Positions 42,744 through 52,643 of a stretch of 64,000 nt of DNA are shown here, piece by piece (positions within the stretch are counted from its first letter, which is position 1; the number at the start of each line of letters is the position of its first letter). The DNA lies in the NCBI RefSeq assembly GCF_018255755.1, contig NZ_CP073766.1, forward strand, positions 6,136,501-6,200,500, written 5' to 3'. This DNA comes from Chitinophaga sp. HK235. GTDB taxonomy: Bacteria; Bacteroidota; Bacteroidia; Chitinophagales; Chitinophagaceae. The notes beneath the pieces are model-generated. The model was not told where the DNA came from. It worked only from the letters and a program-made list of their open reading frames with translations, and searched no databases. The position numbers were made by a program, and so were the translations under genes.

Positions 42744-43691
42744 TTATTTTCGCTTTGTTCTGCGTTTATCAGGAGCATCATCAGCCATTACAGCCATCAC
42801 AGTTTTCAGTTCTCCTACTTTCAGCTCATGTTTCAACCCCAGTCTCAGTGCATAGTTTTCGGGCTGGTGGCCGGATGGGAAACCAAAGCATACCGGATAG
42901 TCATACTCCTTGACAATATTGTGGATAATTTCGTATTCCGTTTGTCCGAAAGGAATGTTCATGTCTTTGCCTTCGGTAAAAGACCCTACAACCAGGCCGG
43001 CAAGTTTGTCCAGCCATCCGGCACGTTTCAGGTTGTACATCATACGGTCTATATTATAGCGGTATTCCCCGATATCTTCGAGCAGCAGGATTTTATCTTC
43101 GGTATCGATCTGGGATCTGGAGCCTGAAGAATTGGCCAGCAGCGACAAATTGCCGCCTACCAGTATGCCGGAGGCAGTGCCTTCCCGGTTCAGTGTATGC
43201 GAGGGCGTAGAATAGCGGTAGGATTTACCTTTCAGAGCGGCAGCGAGACTATTTACATATTCATTATCAGTAGTTTCGGGCGTAATTCCGCTGCACATCA
43301 TGGAGTGAAGGGTAGGGATGCCATAACGCTCATGGATATGTGCATGGAGGATGGTCACATCACTGTAGCCACACAGCCATTTGGGATGTTTACGGAAACG
43401 GGTAAAGTCAAGTTTATCCAGGATACATACCATACCATAGCCACCCCGTCCAAACACGATTGCTTTTATTTCGGGATCATCCAGCATATCCTGCAGCTCT
43501 TCGAGCCTGAGCTCGTCCGGTGCGGAAAAATTATGAAAACTGGTGCCTACTGTAATCCCCAGGTGAACCCGGTAGCCCCATGACGAAAGCACTCCGGCAG
43601 CATATTCGGCAGCCTGCAGCTCCATTTTGCTGCTGGCGCACGTAACTCCAATCAGATCGCCTTTTTTCAGATATGGCGGAATTTTTACCAT
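42744..43691 (-). CDS. LD-carboxypeptidase (peptidase family S66)
   Basis: 315 residues. It removes the terminal D-alanine from tetrapeptides of muropeptides during cell-wall recycling. S66 features: IGVTCASSK near the N-terminus, FGRGGYGM (81-88), the nucleophile Ser 110 in LCGYSDVT, and the C-terminal GFPSGHQPENYALRLG with the catalytic histidine (HQPE); the Glu of the triad lies in LLEDIGEYRYNIDRM. No signal peptide, so cytoplasmic. Divergent from metG. Confidence 0.92.
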   Translation of the reverse strand: MVKIPPYLKKGDLIGVTCASSKMELQAAEYAAGVLSSWGYRVHLGITVGTSFHNFSAPDELRLEELQDMLDDPEIKAIVFGRGGYGMVCILDKLDFTRFRKHPKWLCGYSDVTILHAHIHERYGIPTLHSMMCSGITPETTDNEYVNSLAAALKGKSYRYSTPSHTLNREGTASGILVGGNLSLLANSSGSRSQIDTEDKILLLEDIGEYRYNIDRMMYNLKRAGWLDKLAGLVVGSFTEGKDMNIPFGQTEYEIIHNIVKEYDYPVCFGFPSGHQPENYALRLGLKHELKVGELKTVMAVMADDAPDKRRTKRK

Positions 43692-43703
43692 TGTACTTTT
43701 GTT

Positions 43704-43711
43704 TACCTTTG
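43704..43711 (+). promoter_or_regulatory. Candidate -7 element of metG
   Basis: TACCTTTG matches TAnnTTTG exactly, 108 nt upstream of the start codon. The -33 position shows no TTTG. Confidence 0.3.
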
Positions 43712-43819
43712 CAGATTAGTGAATACTTTTACTATTCGCAAACTAAGGTGATAAATTGTTTGGTGATTCCAAAAACAAAAACGGGAAAAGACATTTATTT
43801 AAGCATTCTTTAAGATAGT

Positions 43820-45952
43820 ATGGGAAATTTTAACAGATATCTAATAACTGCGGCATTACCTTATGCCAACGGCCCTGTCCACATTGGACACCTGGCTGGC
43901 TGCTACCTGCCTGCAGATATTTACGTGCGTTATCTGCGCGCTAAAAAAGCAGATGTAAAATTCGTTTGTGGTACCGATGAACATGGTGTGCCTATCACCA
44001 TCAAAGCCATGAAGGAAAACGTGACGCCCCAGGATATTGTGGACAAATACCATAAAGTTATAGGCGACAGCTTCGCGGCTATGGGTATCTCCTTCGATAT
44101 CTTCGCCCGCACCAGCGCTCCCATACACCACGAGACGGCGTCTGACTTCTTCCTCAAAATGTACAATGATGGCCTTTTTGAAGAAAAAGAATCAGAACAG
44201 TACTTCGACCCGGAAAAGAAAGTGTTCCTGGCCGACCGCTATATCGTGGGTACCTGCCCTAAATGCGGCAATGATAAGGCTTATGGCGACCAGTGCGAAC
44301 GTTGTGGTACTTCCCTGAGCCCTGATGAACTGATCAACCCGCATTCTGCCCTCAGCAATGCCGTGCCGGTCAAAAAACTGACCAAACACTGGTACATGCC
44401 CCTCCAGAACTACGAGCCATGGCTGAATGAATGGCTGCTGGAAGGTCATAAAGAGTGGAAAAACAACGTATATGGTCAGTGCAAAAGCTGGCTCGACAGC
44501 GGACTGCAAAGCCGTGCGATGACCCGCGACAGCAACTGGGGTATTAAAGTGCCCCTGAAAGACGCAGACGGAAAGGTCCTCTACGTATGGTTCGATGCTC
44601 CCATCGGTTATATCTCTGCCACCAAAGAACTCACTCCCAACTGGGCTGACTACTGGTGTAAGGAAGATACCAAGCTGGTACACTTCATCGGAAAAGATAA
44701 TATCGTTTTCCACTGTATCATCTTCCCGGCCATGCTCAAGGCACACGGCGGTTTCGTATTCCCGGACAACGTACCAGCCAACGAATTCCTGAACATCGAA
44801 GGAGAAAAAGTATCCACCTCCCGTAACTGGGCAGTATGGGTACACGACTATATCGCCGACTTCCCGGACCAGCAGGACGTACTGCGTTATGTATTATGCA
44901 GTACTGCCCCTGAAACCAAAGACAACGACTTCACCTGGAAAGATTTCCAGGACCGCAATAACAATGAGTTGGTTAGCACGCTTGGTAACTTTATCAATCG
45001 CACCATGGTACTCATGCATAAACTGTGTGGCGGCAAAGTGCCGGCATATCATGAGTCGGCAGCAGATGATATTGACAAGGAAATGCTGGCAGAATTCTCC
45101 GCCACCAAACAAAGGCTGGAAACAAGTCTGGAAGCTTACCGTTTCCGGGAAGCGCTGGCGGAAGTGATGGAATTCTCCCGTAAAGGAAACCAGTACCTGC
45201 AACGTAGCGAGCCATGGATCCTGGCTAAAGCCATTGAAAAAATCAATGCGGGGGAAACACATCCGAAGTATACAGAGAAAGATTTGCCTCTGCTGCAGGC
45301 CAAAATAGATAATTGTCTGCATATCTGTCTGCAGTTAACTGCTAACCTGGCCATCTTCGCGCATCCTTTTATGCCTTTCACTGCTAAGAAAATCTGCCAT
45401 ATGCTGAAAGTGGTAGACCGTATGCTGGAATGGGAAAATGCAGGTAGTGCAAAACTGCTGAGCGTAGGTTATGCACTGCGTGCACCGGAATTGCTCTTCC
45501 AGAAGATAGAGGATGATCAAATCGCAGCCCAGATAGAGAAACTGCATGCAGGCCTCATCAAGCCAGCAGCTGAAGTTGCCACTGCTGCTCCGGCCGCAGT
45601 AGAAGAAAAACCTGCTGCTCCTGCCAAACCTGAAATCCAGTACGATGACTTCGCCAAACTCGATCTTCGTGTAGGCACTATCGTTCAGGCAGAAAAAGTA
45701 GAGAAAGCTGACAAGCTGCTGAAACTGCTGGTAGACATTGGTACTGAACAACGTACAGTCGTTTCCGGTATAGCCATGCATTTTAATCCGGCAGATATCA
45801 TCGGCAAACAGGTAACACTGGTGGCCAACCTGGCACCCCGCAAAATGCGCGGTATTGAAAGCCAGGGAATGATTCTGATGGCGGAAGACAATGGCAAACT
45901 GGTGTTTGTCAACCCCGCTGAAGCCGTAGCACCCGGTAGCGGAGTGAGCTGA
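43820..45952 (+). CDS. metG: Methionine-tRNA ligase
   Basis: 710 residues. Class I aminoacyl-tRNA synthetase with HIGH at 21-24 (HIGHLAG), four zinc cysteines at 144, 147, 157 and 160 (CPKC..CERC), and a KMSKS-loop variant reading KVSTS (about 330), which I believe is normal in Bacteroidota. An anticodon-binding helical domain follows, an Ala/Pro linker (about 590-605), then a C-terminal EMAP/tRNA-binding domain (DFAKLDLRVGTIVQAEKVEKADKLL) used for dimerisation. Transcribed alone, with a strong terminator. Confidence 0.97.
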   Translation: MGNFNRYLITAALPYANGPVHIGHLAGCYLPADIYVRYLRAKKADVKFVCGTDEHGVPITIKAMKENVTPQDIVDKYHKVIGDSFAAMGISFDIFARTSAPIHHETASDFFLKMYNDGLFEEKESEQYFDPEKKVFLADRYIVGTCPKCGNDKAYGDQCERCGTSLSPDELINPHSALSNAVPVKKLTKHWYMPLQNYEPWLNEWLLEGHKEWKNNVYGQCKSWLDSGLQSRAMTRDSNWGIKVPLKDADGKVLYVWFDAPIGYISATKELTPNWADYWCKEDTKLVHFIGKDNIVFHCIIFPAMLKAHGGFVFPDNVPANEFLNIEGEKVSTSRNWAVWVHDYIADFPDQQDVLRYVLCSTAPETKDNDFTWKDFQDRNNNELVSTLGNFINRTMVLMHKLCGGKVPAYHESAADDIDKEMLAEFSATKQRLETSLEAYRFREALAEVMEFSRKGNQYLQRSEPWILAKAIEKINAGETHPKYTEKDLPLLQAKIDNCLHICLQLTANLAIFAHPFMPFTAKKICHMLKVVDRMLEWENAGSAKLLSVGYALRAPELLFQKIEDDQIAAQIEKLHAGLIKPAAEVATAAPAAVEEKPAAPAKPEIQYDDFAKLDLRVGTIVQAEKVEKADKLLKLLVDIGTEQRTVVSGIAMHFNPADIIGKQVTLVANLAPRKMRGIESQGMILMAEDNGKLVFVNPAEAVAPGSGVS

Positions 45953-46002
45953 TATTTCACCCGGCTGACACATGTAAAGATGTTGCGCCGCTGTAATAAA
46001 TT

Positions 46003-46048
46003 AAAACACAACGGAGCAGAGAGGATTCTCTGCTCCGTTGTGTTTTTT
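46003..46048 (+). terminator. Intrinsic terminator of metG
   Basis: Perfect 19-bp stem (arms 46003-46021 and 46028-46046) with a 6-nt loop, ending in a T run. Confidence 0.9.
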
Positions 46049-46070
46049 ATCTTCAAAAAAAACTTTTCGT

Positions 46071-46094
46071 CTTTGTCGCTTTGCGTCTTTGCGT
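46071..46094. repeat. Tandem octamers of the CTTTGCGT type
   Basis: Three contiguous 8-nt units CTTTGTCG, CTTTGCGT, CTTTGCGT, followed by GA, between metG and the FadN-like gene. The inverse of the array at 18643-18666. Confidence 0.65.
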
Positions 46095-46136
46095 GAAAAA
46101 AAATCCTAAATTCAAGGATCATAAAAGGCAAAAGCT

Positions 46137-48536
46137 ATGCAAAGACACATCAATAAAGTAGCCGTGCTCGGCTCTGGAGTAATGGGATCAAGAATTGCCT
46201 GCCATTTTGCAGGTATAGGCGTACAGGTACTATTGCTGGATATAGCGCCAAAAGAGCTGAATGATGCAGAAAAGAAAAAGAACCTGTCGCTCGACAGTAC
46301 CGTAGTGAAAAACCGGATCGTGAACGATGCACTGCAAGCTGCCATTAAAACTAATCCTTCTCCTGTTTATACCAAAGATGTGGTGAAACGCATCAAAACC
46401 GGCAACTTCACCGATGATATGAAACGGGTAGCCGAAGTAGACTGGATCATCGAAGTAGTGGTGGAAAACCTGGACATCAAAAAAATAGTTTTCGAACAGG
46501 TAGAACAATTCCGTAAGCCCGGCACCCTCATCACTTCCAACACTTCCGGCATTCCTATCCATCTGATGACAGAAGGCCGCAGTGAAGACTTCAAAAAACA
46601 TTTCTGCGGTACCCACTTCTTTAACCCGCCCCGTTACCTCCGTCTGCTTGAAATAATACCTACTCCACATACAGATCCTGCAGTGATTGATTTTCTGATG
46701 CACTACGGAGATCTGTTCCTCGGTAAAACTACCGTGCTGTGTAAAGACACACCGGCATTTATCGCCAACAGAGTTGGGGTGTATTCCATCATGGCTATCT
46801 TCCATATTATGCAGGAGATGGGCCTCGGCATCGATGAAATAGATGCACTCACCGGCCCGGTAATAGGACGTCCTAAATCAGCGACCTTCCGTACTGCCGA
46901 TGTGGTAGGTATTGATACCCTCGTGAAAGTGGCTAAAGGTGTGAAAGACAACTGCCCTGATGATGAAGCAGCCAGCATTTTTGAAATACCTTCTTTCCTG
47001 CAGAAAGTAGTGGAAAACAACTGGCTGGGTGATAAAACCGGTCAGGGTTTCTACAAAAAAAACAAAGGAGAAGGAGGAAAGGAAATTCTTACCCTTAACC
47101 TGCAAACGATGGAATACGGGCCTAAGCAAAAGCCCAAATTCGCCAGCATAGAAGCAGCCAAACCCATCGAAGACCTGAAACAGCGTATCCGCGCGCTGTC
47201 TGCCGCTACCGATAAGGCCGGACAGTTTTATCAGCAGTTTCATGCACGCCTGTTTGCTTATGTATCACACCGTATTCCGGAGATAGCAGATGATATCTAC
47301 AAGGTAGACGACGCCATGAAAGCCGGCTTCGGCTGGGAGATAGGCCCCTTCGAAACCTGGGACCTGCTGGGCGTGGAAGCCTCCGTGAAAATAGTGGAAG
47401 AGAAAGGCCTCACCGTAGCCCAATGGGTGAAAGACATGCTGGCAAAGGGTATCAAAAGTTTTTACAAGGCAGAAAACGGAAAGAAATTTTATTACGATAT
47501 CGCTTCCCAGGCTTATAAAACAGTGCCGGGTGAAGGCGAATTTATCATACTGGAAAACTTCTCCAACAACATTGTTTGGAAAAACAGTGCCTGCAACCTG
47601 GTAGATATCGGCGACGGCGTAGTATGTTTTGACTGGAAAACCAAGATGAACACCATCGGTGGTGAGGTACTGGAAGGACTGAACAGAGCGGTAGACCTGG
47701 CAGAAAAAGGTTTCCGTGGCCTGGTGGTAGGCAACGATGGCACCAATTTTTCCGCCGGCGCCAATGTGGGCATGATCTTCATGCTGGCGGCCGAGCAGGA
47801 ATATGATGAGCTGGACATGGCAGTACGCCTCTTCCAGCGTACCACTATGCGTTTACGTTATTCCTCCATACCTGTAGTGGTAGCGCCTCACGCGCTTACA
47901 CTGGGTGGTGGTTGCGAAATGGCACTCCATGCGGATAAAGTACAGGCAGCAGCCGAAACCTATATTGGTCTTGTGGAGCTGGGAGTAGGCCTGATTCCCG
48001 GTGGCGGCGGTACCAAGGAAATGGCCCTCCGTGCCAGCCTGGAATATAAGGAAGGCCGCATCGAAGAAGAGCCACTGAAAGATTATTTCATGACCGTAGC
48101 CACCGCAAAAGTGGCGACCTCTGGTTTTGAAGGCTTTGATATGGGCGTGCTTCGTAAAGGTCATGATGAAATTACCATGAACCCTGGTCGTCTGATCGCC
48201 GATGCTAAAAGCAGTGTGATCGCGCTGGCGGATGAAGGATATACCCGTCCTGTAGAACGCACCGATATCAAAGTGATGGGACGCAGTGCCCTGGGTGCTC
48301 TGCTGGCAGGCGTTTACGCGATGAAATTCGGGAACTATATTTCCGAACATGATCAGAAAGTGGCCAACAAACTGGCTTATGTGATGTGTGGTGGCGATCT
48401 CACAGAACCGTCCTTCGTCAGCGAACAGTACCTGCTGGACCTGGAAAGGGAAGCCTTCCTGAGCCTCTGCGGCGAACGCAAAACGCTGGAACGCCTGCAA
48501 AGCGTTATTAAAACAGGTAAACCGGTCCGTAACTAA
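46137..48536 (+). CDS. 3-hydroxyacyl-CoA dehydrogenase / enoyl-CoA hydratase (FadN-like)
   Basis: 799 residues. The dehydrogenase half comes first: VAVLGSGVMGSRIACHFAG (8-26), NTSGIPI, GTHFFNPPRYLRLLEIIP with its catalytic His, and KDTPAFIANRVG. A second 3HCDH C-terminal domain (about 360-430) follows, then a crotonase domain (about 500-720) with SAGANVGMI (oxyanion) and GGGCEMALHAD. This N-to-C order is that of FadN of Bacillus rather than E. coli FadB, where the hydratase is first. It performs two steps of fatty-acid beta-oxidation; the thiolase and acyl-CoA dehydrogenase usually encoded next to it are not here. Confidence 0.93.
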   Translation: MQRHINKVAVLGSGVMGSRIACHFAGIGVQVLLLDIAPKELNDAEKKKNLSLDSTVVKNRIVNDALQAAIKTNPSPVYTKDVVKRIKTGNFTDDMKRVAEVDWIIEVVVENLDIKKIVFEQVEQFRKPGTLITSNTSGIPIHLMTEGRSEDFKKHFCGTHFFNPPRYLRLLEIIPTPHTDPAVIDFLMHYGDLFLGKTTVLCKDTPAFIANRVGVYSIMAIFHIMQEMGLGIDEIDALTGPVIGRPKSATFRTADVVGIDTLVKVAKGVKDNCPDDEAASIFEIPSFLQKVVENNWLGDKTGQGFYKKNKGEGGKEILTLNLQTMEYGPKQKPKFASIEAAKPIEDLKQRIRALSAATDKAGQFYQQFHARLFAYVSHRIPEIADDIYKVDDAMKAGFGWEIGPFETWDLLGVEASVKIVEEKGLTVAQWVKDMLAKGIKSFYKAENGKKFYYDIASQAYKTVPGEGEFIILENFSNNIVWKNSACNLVDIGDGVVCFDWKTKMNTIGGEVLEGLNRAVDLAEKGFRGLVVGNDGTNFSAGANVGMIFMLAAEQEYDELDMAVRLFQRTTMRLRYSSIPVVVAPHALTLGGGCEMALHADKVQAAAETYIGLVELGVGLIPGGGGTKEMALRASLEYKEGRIEEEPLKDYFMTVATAKVATSGFEGFDMGVLRKGHDEITMNPGRLIADAKSSVIALADEGYTRPVERTDIKVMGRSALGALLAGVYAMKFGNYISEHDQKVANKLAYVMCGGDLTEPSFVSEQYLLDLEREAFLSLCGERKTLERLQSVIKTGKPVRN

Positions 48537-48629
48537 TTTCGACCTGATAGGAAGGGGAATACAGGAAAGATTAGCCATAAGATCTTTCTCTGTATTTCCC
48601 TTTATCTTTATATCCTAATACTGTTTCCC

Positions 48630-49523
48630 TTGCCAATCTTATCCTTACAAAACATTTCCAAAAGGTTTGGTGCCGTACAGGCACTTTCCGGCGTATCCTT
48701 TGATGTGCCGCAAGGTGCTATTTACGGTATACTCGGACCCAATGGCAGCGGTAAAACCACGCTGCTGGGCATCGTCACCGATATCCTGAAGGCGGATACC
48801 GGTAGTTTTACCCTTTTCGATAAAACACCTACAGCCCGCGAACGCAGGCAGATAGGGACTTTGCTGGAAACACCCAATTTCTACCACTATCTCAGTGGTT
48901 ACAAAAATCTGGAGATCTCCGCAGCCATCAAACAACGGGGCAAAAATGACATCGCCCGGGTACTGGAGCTGTGTGGGCTTACAGCCCGGCAACATGCCGC
49001 TTTTAAAACGTATTCGCTGGGCATGAAACAACGCCTGGCGATCGCTGCTGTCATGCTGGGAGATCCGGACGTGCTGATCCTGGACGAGCCAACCAATGGC
49101 CTCGATCCTGCAGGGATCGCTGAGGTGAGAGAACTGGTAAGAAATCTGGCCCGGATGGGAAAAACCATCATCCTCGCCAGTCACCTGCTGGATGAAGTGG
49201 AAAAAGTATGTACCCATGTGGCTATTCTGCGGATGGGTAAATTATTGCGCTCCGGCAGTGTAGATGTGGTTATCAGCCGGCATGATTATCTGGAGCTGTC
49301 TTCCGCTGATAATGAAGCGCTTAGTGCTGCCTTACAGGCGTATCCCGGATGCACCGGTGCGCAGCAGAATGGTCACCTTGTAGTGGCTGTATTCTCCGCT
49401 CCGCCGGATGCCGCGCAGGTGAACAGTTACCTGGCCGGCAAGGGTATCTGGCTGCAGCACCTGCAGTTACGCAAAAAGAGCCTCGAAAAAGCATTCCTGG
49501 AAATAACCAACGATCCTGCATGA
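48630..49523 (+). CDS. ABC transporter ATP-binding protein
   Basis: 297 residues from a TTG start (48630). No in-frame ATG precedes the Walker A motif ILGPNGSGKTT (34-44), and the sequence PILSLQNISKRFGAVQALSG begins exactly there, so TTG is the only sensible start. The signature YSLGMKQRLAIA, Walker B VLILDEPTNGLD and H-loop LASHLLDEV identify a CcmA/NatA-type ATPase. Its stop overlaps the permease start by ATGA, so the two form a coupled exporter pair. Substrate unknown. Confidence 0.93.
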   Translation: MPILSLQNISKRFGAVQALSGVSFDVPQGAIYGILGPNGSGKTTLLGIVTDILKADTGSFTLFDKTPTARERRQIGTLLETPNFYHYLSGYKNLEISAAIKQRGKNDIARVLELCGLTARQHAAFKTYSLGMKQRLAIAAVMLGDPDVLILDEPTNGLDPAGIAEVRELVRNLARMGKTIILASHLLDEVEKVCTHVAILRMGKLLRSGSVDVVISRHDYLELSSADNEALSAALQAYPGCTGAQQNGHLVVAVFSAPPDAAQVNSYLAGKGIWLQHLQLRKKSLEKAFLEITNDPA

Positions 49524-50299
49524 AACTACTCCTCTATACCGAATGGCTGAAAGTAAAGAATTACCGTACTTTCTGGATAATGTTGCTGGTGGCTGCCATC
49601 ATGATTCCGGCAGGTAACTATGTTCCTGCGGAAGTAATGACCCGCGAAATGGGGCAGGCCACTAAAATGCTGGGGCAGTCGCCTTTCAGCTTCCCTACTG
49701 TATGGCAGATGGTCGCCAACCTGAGCAGTTATGCATCTGCGCTGTTTGGACTGATGCTGATCATACTGGTCACCAATGAATATACTTTCCGTACCAGCCG
49801 TCAAAATATTATCGACGGATGGGAGCGCCGGCAGTTTGTATATGCCAAGCTGATATGGGTGCTGCTATTGTCAGTAATGGCTTTGCTGGTGGCTGTGCTC
49901 ACAGCGGTGGTTTTAGGGCTGGTATATGGTACTGCCGGCTTTAGCCTGGAAGGGTTTGTTTATATGTGGTACTATTTTTTACAGGTAGTATTGTTGCTGA
50001 GCCTGGCTTTGTTGCTCAGTGTGCTGGTGAAACGGGCAGGTTTTGCCATGGCTATTTTTCTCGGGTATACCATGATGCTGGAACAGACGCTGGTGCTGTT
50101 ACTGAAACGTTATGTAGGTCAGATAGGTAGTCTGATGCCGCTGCAAACCGGTGATGAATTGTTGCCTTTTCCATTGGTAGGAAAGATGATGCCCAATACC
50201 GGCGGGTATAGTGACAGTATTTATTTGTTATGTCTGTTGGGCTATATTGCATTGGCCATCTATTTGGTTTTCAGGAAAGTATTAAAATCGGATCTGTAA
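49520..50299 (+). CDS. ABC-2 type transporter permease
   Basis: 259 residues from ATG 49520, overlapping the ATPase gene by 4 nt; the in-frame extension upstream is antisense-like filler inside the ATPase gene and is rejected. Six hydrophobic segments (for example FWIMLLVAAIMIP, LFGLMLIILV, LIWVLLLSVMALLVAVLTAVVLG, LLLSLALLLSVLV, YLLCLLGYIALAIYLVF) fit an ABC-2 permease. It starts MKLLLYTEWLKVKNYRTFW, typical of this group. It forms an export channel with the preceding ATPase. Confidence 0.9.
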   Translation: MKLLLYTEWLKVKNYRTFWIMLLVAAIMIPAGNYVPAEVMTREMGQATKMLGQSPFSFPTVWQMVANLSSYASALFGLMLIILVTNEYTFRTSRQNIIDGWERRQFVYAKLIWVLLLSVMALLVAVLTAVVLGLVYGTAGFSLEGFVYMWYYFLQVVLLLSLALLLSVLVKRAGFAMAIFLGYTMMLEQTLVLLLKRYVGQIGSLMPLQTGDELLPFPLVGKMMPNTGGYSDSIYLLCLLGYIALAIYLVFRKVLKSDL

Positions 50300-50351
50300 A
50301 AAAAGCTATATATTTCACATTCTTTTAAAGCGAAATGTTTGTGAGAGAGCT

Positions 50352-50359
50352 TAAATTTG
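50352..50359 (+). promoter_or_regulatory. Candidate -7 element of surE
   Basis: TAAATTTG is a full TAnnTTTG match 25 nt before the start codon. The nearest TTTG (50338-50341) is too close (10 nt). Confidence 0.35.
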
Positions 50360-50384
50360 TTGAGCAAAGTTAAAAATGTGAAAT

Positions 50385-51161
50385 ATGGAAAAACAGGAGC
50401 GGATTATATTAGTGACAAATGACGATGGTATAACGGCACCGGGTATACGTGCGTTGATAGAAGCGGTACGGCCGCTGGGTAAAGTGGTAGTGGTAGCACC
50501 GGACAGCCCGCAGTCAGGTAAGGGGCATGCGATTACTATTGGGGTGCCTTTGCGTTTGAACCAAGTAGATATTTTTGAAGATATAGAAGCATGGCAGTGT
50601 TCCGGTACACCGGTAGACTGCGTAAAGCTGGCCAGGGATAAGATCCTGCACCGCAAGCCGGATATTTGTGTGAGCGGTATCAATCACGGTGCCAACCATT
50701 CTATCAACGTAATTTATTCAGGAACCATGTCTGCGGCCATGGAAGCAGCCATAGAAGGCATTCCTTCCGTAGGTTTTTCTTTTCTGGAATACAGCTACGA
50801 TGCTGACTTCTCATTGCCTGCCAAAGTAGCCAGGGAAGTAACTGAACGTATGCTGCGGTCCGATCTGCCGGCTGGAACATTGTTCAATGTGAACATCCCG
50901 GTTGTGGAGGAAAAGGATTTCAGAGGCCTGCGCCTCTGCCGGCAGGCAGACGCCAAATGGGTAGAAGAGTTTGATGAACGTCGTGATCCTCATGGTAAAA
51001 AATATTACTGGCTTACCGGACAGTTTAAAAACAGGGATATAGGAGAAGATACAGATGTGTGGGCCCTGGAAAACAACTATGCGTCCATGGTGCCGGTACA
51101 GTTTGACCTGACCAACTACAAGCTGAAACAGCAGCTGGAAGCAGACTGGAAAGATCTGTAA
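50385..51161 (+). CDS. surE: 5'/3'-nucleotidase SurE
   Basis: 258 residues. The metal site starts with VTNDDGITAPG (12-22), then VVAPDSPQSGKGHAIT, GTPVDCVKLA, VSGINHGANHSINVIYSGTMSAAMEA and NVNIP, all SurE hallmarks. It dephosphorylates nucleoside 5'- and 3'-monophosphates, with a stationary-phase or stress role in E. coli. It is first in a probable run surE-small membrane gene-lpxB. Confidence 0.95.
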   Translation: MEKQERIILVTNDDGITAPGIRALIEAVRPLGKVVVVAPDSPQSGKGHAITIGVPLRLNQVDIFEDIEAWQCSGTPVDCVKLARDKILHRKPDICVSGINHGANHSINVIYSGTMSAAMEAAIEGIPSVGFSFLEYSYDADFSLPAKVAREVTERMLRSDLPAGTLFNVNIPVVEEKDFRGLRLCRQADAKWVEEFDERRDPHGKKYYWLTGQFKNRDIGEDTDVWALENNYASMVPVQFDLTNYKLKQQLEADWKDL

Positions 51162-51200
51162 AACTTACGGCAACCTTAATATCGCCATTATAATAACAGT

Positions 51201-51503
51201 ATGTTGAAAAAAGACAACCTTTCCTTAGGAATTGTTCTGGGGTTGATAACCCCGCTGGTAGCATTTTTCCTGTATTATTTTTTCCTCATCAGACCTCATA
51301 ACAATATGGGGCTGGGACAGTTTTTTAACATCCTGAAAGACAACAGGCAAATGATTCCAAAAATCGTGAGTATCTGTCTGTTGCTCAACGGGTTGGTCTT
51401 TTTTCTGTATACCAGAACCAGGAAAGACATTACAGCAAAAGGTATCTTCCTGGTAACGATGTTGTATGCAATAGCCATACTGTTACTGAAACTGATCAGA
51501 TAA
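51201..51503 (+). CDS. Small hypothetical membrane protein
   Basis: 100 residues with three hydrophobic segments (about 9-28, 53-70 and 80-97). No family is recognised. It sits between surE (39-nt gap) and lpxB (18-nt gap), in the same orientation, so it is probably part of that transcript; a link with lipid A synthesis would be guesswork. Confidence 0.75.
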   Translation: MLKKDNLSLGIVLGLITPLVAFFLYYFFLIRPHNNMGLGQFFNILKDNRQMIPKIVSICLLLNGLVFFLYTRTRKDITAKGIFLVTMLYAIAILLLKLIR

Positions 51504-51521
51504 TTTTTAATAAACACCAGA

Positions 51522-52628
51522 TTGAAATATTACATTATAGCAGGAGAGGCGTCAGGAGATCTGCATGGCAGTAACCTTGTCAGGCGGATGAAGCAGCTGG
51601 ATACTGCAGCGGATATACGGGGATGGGGCGGTGATTTGATGGAAGCTGCCGGCGTAAACGTGGTGAAGCACTACAAGGAACTGGCCTTTATGGGTTTTGT
51701 GGAGGTAGTGATGAATCTGCGTACGATCCTGCGTAATATGGAGCTGTGCAAAAAAGATATTGCAGCCTTTAAGCCCGATGTGTTGGTGCTGGTAGACTAT
51801 CCCGGCTTTAACATGCGCATCGCGGAATGGGCCAAACAGCAGGGTATTAAAACAGTTTACTACATCTCTCCCCAGGTATGGGCCTGGAAAGAAAGCAGGG
51901 TGAAGAAGATTAAGCGGGATGTGGACAAAATGCTGTGTATCCTGCCGTTTGAACAGGAATTCTATCATAAATGGAATTTTGAAACGGAGTATGTAGGACA
52001 TCCGCTGGTGGAAGTGGTTAAAAACGCCAAAGAAGCGCCTGCAGATGCACCGCTGGCCAGCAAGCCGGTAATAGCCGTATTGCCGGGTAGCCGTAAGCAG
52101 GAGGTAAGCGTAAAGCTGCCGATCATGCTCACCATGGCCAAACATTTCCCGGATTATCAGTTTGTGGTAGCGCAAGCACCCAGCCTCGACGATCATTTCC
52201 TGGAAAGCCTAACCGGTCAGCATCCCAACGTATCGATGGTAAAAGGCAAAACCTACCGGTTACTGCGGCAGGCAAAGGCAGCCCTGGTAACATCCGGTAC
52301 TGCTACCCTGGAAACAGCCTTGTTTGGTGTGCCGGAAGTAGTATGTTACAAAGGCAATCCTATCTCTTATTTTTTTGCTAAAAGGCTGATCAAAGTGAAA
52401 TATATCTCTCTGGTTAACCTTATCATGGACAGACCAGTAGTGAAAGAGCTGATTCAGCACGATCTCACGGAAGAAAACCTGCTGACAGAACTCACCAGTC
52501 TTCTTAAAAACGATAGTGCCCGCCAGCGTATCCAGGCCGATTATGCTGAATTGTGGCATAAACTCGGTGAAAAAGATGCCAGCGGCAGGGCTGCAGAAGT
52601 AATCGTGAATTACGCAAAAGGAAAATAA
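51522..52628 (+). CDS. lpxB: Lipid-A-disaccharide synthase
   Basis: 368 residues from a TTG codon at 51522, which begins the conserved KYYIIAGEASGDLHGSNLV exactly; no ATG is available upstream or before the conserved residues. Other signatures: GWGGDLMEAAGV, PDVLVLVDYPGFNMRIA, YYISPQVWAWKESR, LPFEQEFY, VLPGSRKQEV and ALVTSGTATLE. It joins two acylated glucosamine units to form the lipid A disaccharide at the inner-membrane surface. Other lpx genes are not beside it. Confidence 0.95.
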   Translation: MKYYIIAGEASGDLHGSNLVRRMKQLDTAADIRGWGGDLMEAAGVNVVKHYKELAFMGFVEVVMNLRTILRNMELCKKDIAAFKPDVLVLVDYPGFNMRIAEWAKQQGIKTVYYISPQVWAWKESRVKKIKRDVDKMLCILPFEQEFYHKWNFETEYVGHPLVEVVKNAKEAPADAPLASKPVIAVLPGSRKQEVSVKLPIMLTMAKHFPDYQFVVAQAPSLDDHFLESLTGQHPNVSMVKGKTYRLLRQAKAALVTSGTATLETALFGVPEVVCYKGNPISYFFAKRLIKVKYISLVNLIMDRPVVKELIQHDLTEENLLTELTSLLKNDSARQRIQADYAELWHKLGEKDASGRAAEVIVNYAKGK

Positions 52629-52643
52629 TTTAAAGAGATTTAT

